NCBI RefSeq assembly: GCF_000805335.1
Contig: NZ_KN708638.1
Coordinates: 4,399,603 to 4,463,602, forward strand
Source of the DNA: Streptomyces sp. CT34
GTDB lineage: Bacteria > Actinomycetota > Actinomycetes > Streptomycetales > Streptomycetaceae
Direction of reading: 5' to 3'
Length of the DNA: 64,000 nt
Part shown: positions 62,455 to 64,000 of the stretch, piece after piece
How positions within the stretch are numbered: position 1 is the stretch's first letter
Layout of the letters: each line of letters begins with the position of its first letter
The notes under the pieces: generated by a model
Database searches by the model: none
The model's input: only the letters and a program-made list of their open reading frames with translations
What the model was told of the DNA's origin: nothing
Program-made: the position numbers and the translations under genes

Positions 62455-63587
62455 GCTTGAGCACCTACCGACAGGAGCGGAGGGCCGACCAGGCCGCCGA
62501 GGCCGAACAGCGCCGCATCGACGCCGCAGCCGCCGAGGACCGTCGGGCCGAGCGCCAGAAGGCGGCCGATGAGCGCGCGGCGCGGCTGCGGGAACAGGCC
62601 CGTGCTGAAAGGCAGGCCGACCGCGCGGAGCGCCAGGCGCGCCGCCGGGAGCAGGCCGAGCGTCGGGCGGTGGCGTGGACGCCGGAGCGGATCTACCGCA
62701 ACGGCACGCTCGCCCTGGTCGTCGCCTCCGGGCTGGCGTCGCTGCCCGCGCAGATCGTGCACTTCGTCGGGATCTCGGTGATGCTGCTGCCCGTTCCGCT
62801 GGGGCTGGAGAGTGCGGCGTGGGTGATGGCGGCTGGTGTCGCCTACGCCGATGCGCGCTCCGCGCCCGTCTGGGTGCGCTGGCTCCTGCGGGCCCTGGTC
62901 GCTGCCTGCGCTGGGTTCGCGGCGTCTATCAACTACGGCTACGGCCTCTCCCTCGCCGACGGCCCGCACGGGCTGTCGGCGGATAACGCTGCGGCGGCCG
63001 GCACCGGACTCGCTGCTGTCACGGTCCTGGGTCCGGCCGTCTTCGAGATCCGCCAGTGGGTCTCCACCCTCGCCGCCCGCGACGAGGACACCAAGGAGCG
63101 CCACCGTCACGCGGCCCGCCGCCGTCGCCACCACCGCGACGTGCTGCGAGTCGCGCGACGTCTGGTCTCCGCCGCGCCCTTCGGAACGCTGCCCGCCGAG
63201 GAGGCGTGGAAGCGTGCATGGGAGGTCGTGCACGGGCCGACCGAACCTGGCATGACACCCCGCCTGGAGCAGCGAGGCGTTGCCTCCGCGACCCGCCTGA
63301 TCGAGGCGCGCAAGCCCGACGCCGACGCCGTCGCGCGACGTATCCGCGCGGGGCTGGCGCACCCGCAATTCGTGCTTCCCGACACCGGCAACGTCGTGCC
63401 GATCCACCGCGAAAAGCCGCAGGTCGCAACCCAAGTCCCCCCTACCGCCGAGAAGCCCGTCAAGGGTGCCAGGAAGCGGCCCGTTCCGCCGCGCCGCCGC
63501 AAGGGTGACACCCCCCGGTTCCACTCCGCCGCGAAGGTTGCCGCAGCCGACACCGCCCGCCGCCCCACCGTCACCGCCAACGTCTGA
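62451..63587 (+). CDS. SpdB-like/DUF2637 membrane protein (plasmid spread)
   Basis: 378 residues. A ~75-residue N-terminal coiled coil rich in Arg/Glu/Ala/Gln (RRADQAAEAEQRRIDAAAAEDRRAERQKAADERAARLREQ...) precedes four hydrophobic helices (~82-200: GTLALVVASGLASLPAQIVHFVGISVMLLPVPLG, WVMAAGVAYADARS, ALVAACAGFAASINYGYGLSL, AAAGTGLAAVTVLGPAVFEI) and a basic cytoplasmic C-terminus. This architecture is that of SpdB proteins, which assist intramycelial spread of Streptomyces conjugative DNA. GTG at 62451 with GGAGGAG. Confidence 0.85.
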   Translation: MSLSTYRQERRADQAAEAEQRRIDAAAAEDRRAERQKAADERAARLREQARAERQADRAERQARRREQAERRAVAWTPERIYRNGTLALVVASGLASLPAQIVHFVGISVMLLPVPLGLESAAWVMAAGVAYADARSAPVWVRWLLRALVAACAGFAASINYGYGLSLADGPHGLSADNAAAAGTGLAAVTVLGPAVFEIRQWVSTLAARDEDTKERHRHAARRRRHHRDVLRVARRLVSAAPFGTLPAEEAWKRAWEVVHGPTEPGMTPRLEQRGVASATRLIEARKPDADAVARRIRAGLAHPQFVLPDTGNVVPIHREKPQVATQVPPTAEKPVKGARKRPVPPRRRKGDTPRFHSAAKVAAADTARRPTVTANV

Positions 63588-63598
63588 GAGGACCCGCC

Positions 63599-63928
63599 AT
63601 GCCGAACACCACCACCGGCCAGACCGCTTGGCCCGAGGGCGTCATCGCTCGCTACCTCACCGTCGGCAACGCCACCACCGACATCCGAGTCATCGAGGGG
63701 CGGTGCTTGGTCAACGCGGCCTGCACCGGCTGCCACGTCACCTACCAGCCCTTCGACTACACCGGCTACTTCCTCGACTCCGAGTACAGCCTGGAGGAAG
63801 CCGAGCAGAAGGCACTCGCATCCGCCCAGCAGGACTCCGCGAAGTGGGCTCAGCTCCACGCCGAGAAGTGCCGAGCCATGCCCCGCCCCGCTGCCGCAGA
63901 CGCGACCGTCTCGCTTAGGAGTACCTGA
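63599..63928 (+). CDS. Mobile element transfer-type small protein
   Basis: 109 residues with a central CxxC-containing region: VIEGRCLVNAACTGCHVTYQPFDYTGYFLDSEYSLEEAEQKALASAQQDSAKWAQLHAEKCRAMPRP. Four Cys and a His suggest a zinc-binding knuckle (C-x5-C-x2-CH ... C). Similar small proteins are common in the transfer operons of AICEs. ATG at 63599, GAGAGGA upstream, 11 bp after the SpdB-like gene; its stop shares one base with the next start. Confidence 0.78.
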   Translation: MPNTTTGQTAWPEGVIARYLTVGNATTDIRVIEGRCLVNAACTGCHVTYQPFDYTGYFLDSEYSLEEAEQKALASAQQDSAKWAQLHAEKCRAMPRPAAADATVSLRST

Positions 63929-64000
63929 TGGGCAACTCCGACATCCGCCGTCTGGACCGCGAGATCCGGGCCACCGAGAAGAAGCTGGAAGCGATCCGAC
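63928..64000 (+). CDS. Partial gene at the window edge, hypothetical
   Basis: The first 24 codons of a frame starting ATG 63928 (TGATG overlap with the previous stop, TTAGGAG upstream): MGNSDIRRLDREIRATEKKLEAIR. Charged and helical. It continues beyond the window and belongs to the same operon. Confidence 0.7.
   Translation, partial: MGNSDIRRLDREIRATEKKLEAIR

Larger units (their letters stand above)
57337..64000. mobile_element. AICE-type integrative element, left part
   Basis: Begins at the truncated tRNA-Ser(GGA). Contents from left: a low-GC HEPN/zinc-ribbon gene, Nudix hydrolase, KorSA-like GntR repressor, a palindrome-rich control region, then a run of small tightly spaced plus-strand genes including an SpdB-like membrane protein. 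This order resembles the pSAM2 group (Pra/Nudix/KorSA end and spread genes). The integrase, excisionase, replication and TraB-like genes are not in the window and should be to the right. Confidence 0.8.

Overview
The window is a GC-rich actinobacterial chromosome segment. Strong third-position GC, GTG starts, DUF397/DUF5753 regulator pairs, SpoIIE-type phosphatases with anti-sigma-like kinase domains, and a two-domain geosmin synthase all point to Streptomyces. All calls come from reading the sequence and translated frames; no database search was run.

Region by region. 0.3-4.6 kb is a conserved core block: tRNA-Ser(CGA), tadA with its associated acidic protein, upp, a LytR_C membrane protein, a short VapB-like protein and a DUF4232-type lipoprotein. 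5-14.5 kb holds divergent regulator/effector pairs: a zinc alcohol dehydrogenase opposite an XRE/MLTR_LBD regulator, a P450-ferredoxin operon opposite a MarR regulator, an SPFH/NfeD-like pair, and a DHA2 exporter opposite a second XRE/MLTR_LBD regulator. 14.5-17.1 kb is a lower-GC island of small orphan genes and a DUF5753/DUF397 pair. 17.1-25.2 kb carries a secreted beta-propeller protein with a MarR regulator, an arginine-catabolism cluster (Lrp, DDAH/arginine-dihydrolase-like enzyme, RocD), geosmin synthase, and an unrecognised pair with a 36-residue Gly/Asp/Cys peptide. 25.5-29.1 kb is another DUF6879/DUF5753/DUF397 block, including a regulator with a duplicated sensor domain.

29-41 kb is signalling and transport: a PucR regulator, two large SpoIIE-type phosphatases, a GabP-type permease, a glycine-rich small protein and an ABC exporter. 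41-49.3 kb has an Ala-rich protein, a DoxX-like protein opposite an amidohydrolase (both with a shared dyad upstream), an FkbM methyltransferase and a 1347-residue HTH-STAND-WD40 protein. 49.5-57 kb has a glycosyltransferase/GntR pair, a two-component system opposite a DUF2079 membrane protein, a glycosyltransferase remnant, and a PadR/membrane-protein pair.

At 57284-57336 the 3' half of tRNA-Ser(GGA) lies without its 5' half. From here to the right edge the content is that of an actinomycete integrative and conjugative element (AICE): a low-GC HEPN/zinc-ribbon protein beside the attachment site, a Nudix hydrolase, a KorSA-like GntR repressor, a 470-bp gene-free control region full of palindromes and hairpins, then a transfer/spread-type operon with an SpdB-like protein. 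The most novel signal is in the element: two genes each have a leader hairpin with the same 20-nt loop but differently sequenced, still fully paired stems, followed by a shared ATCCCGACG box and a ribosome binding site. The integrase and the restored tRNA should lie beyond the right edge.
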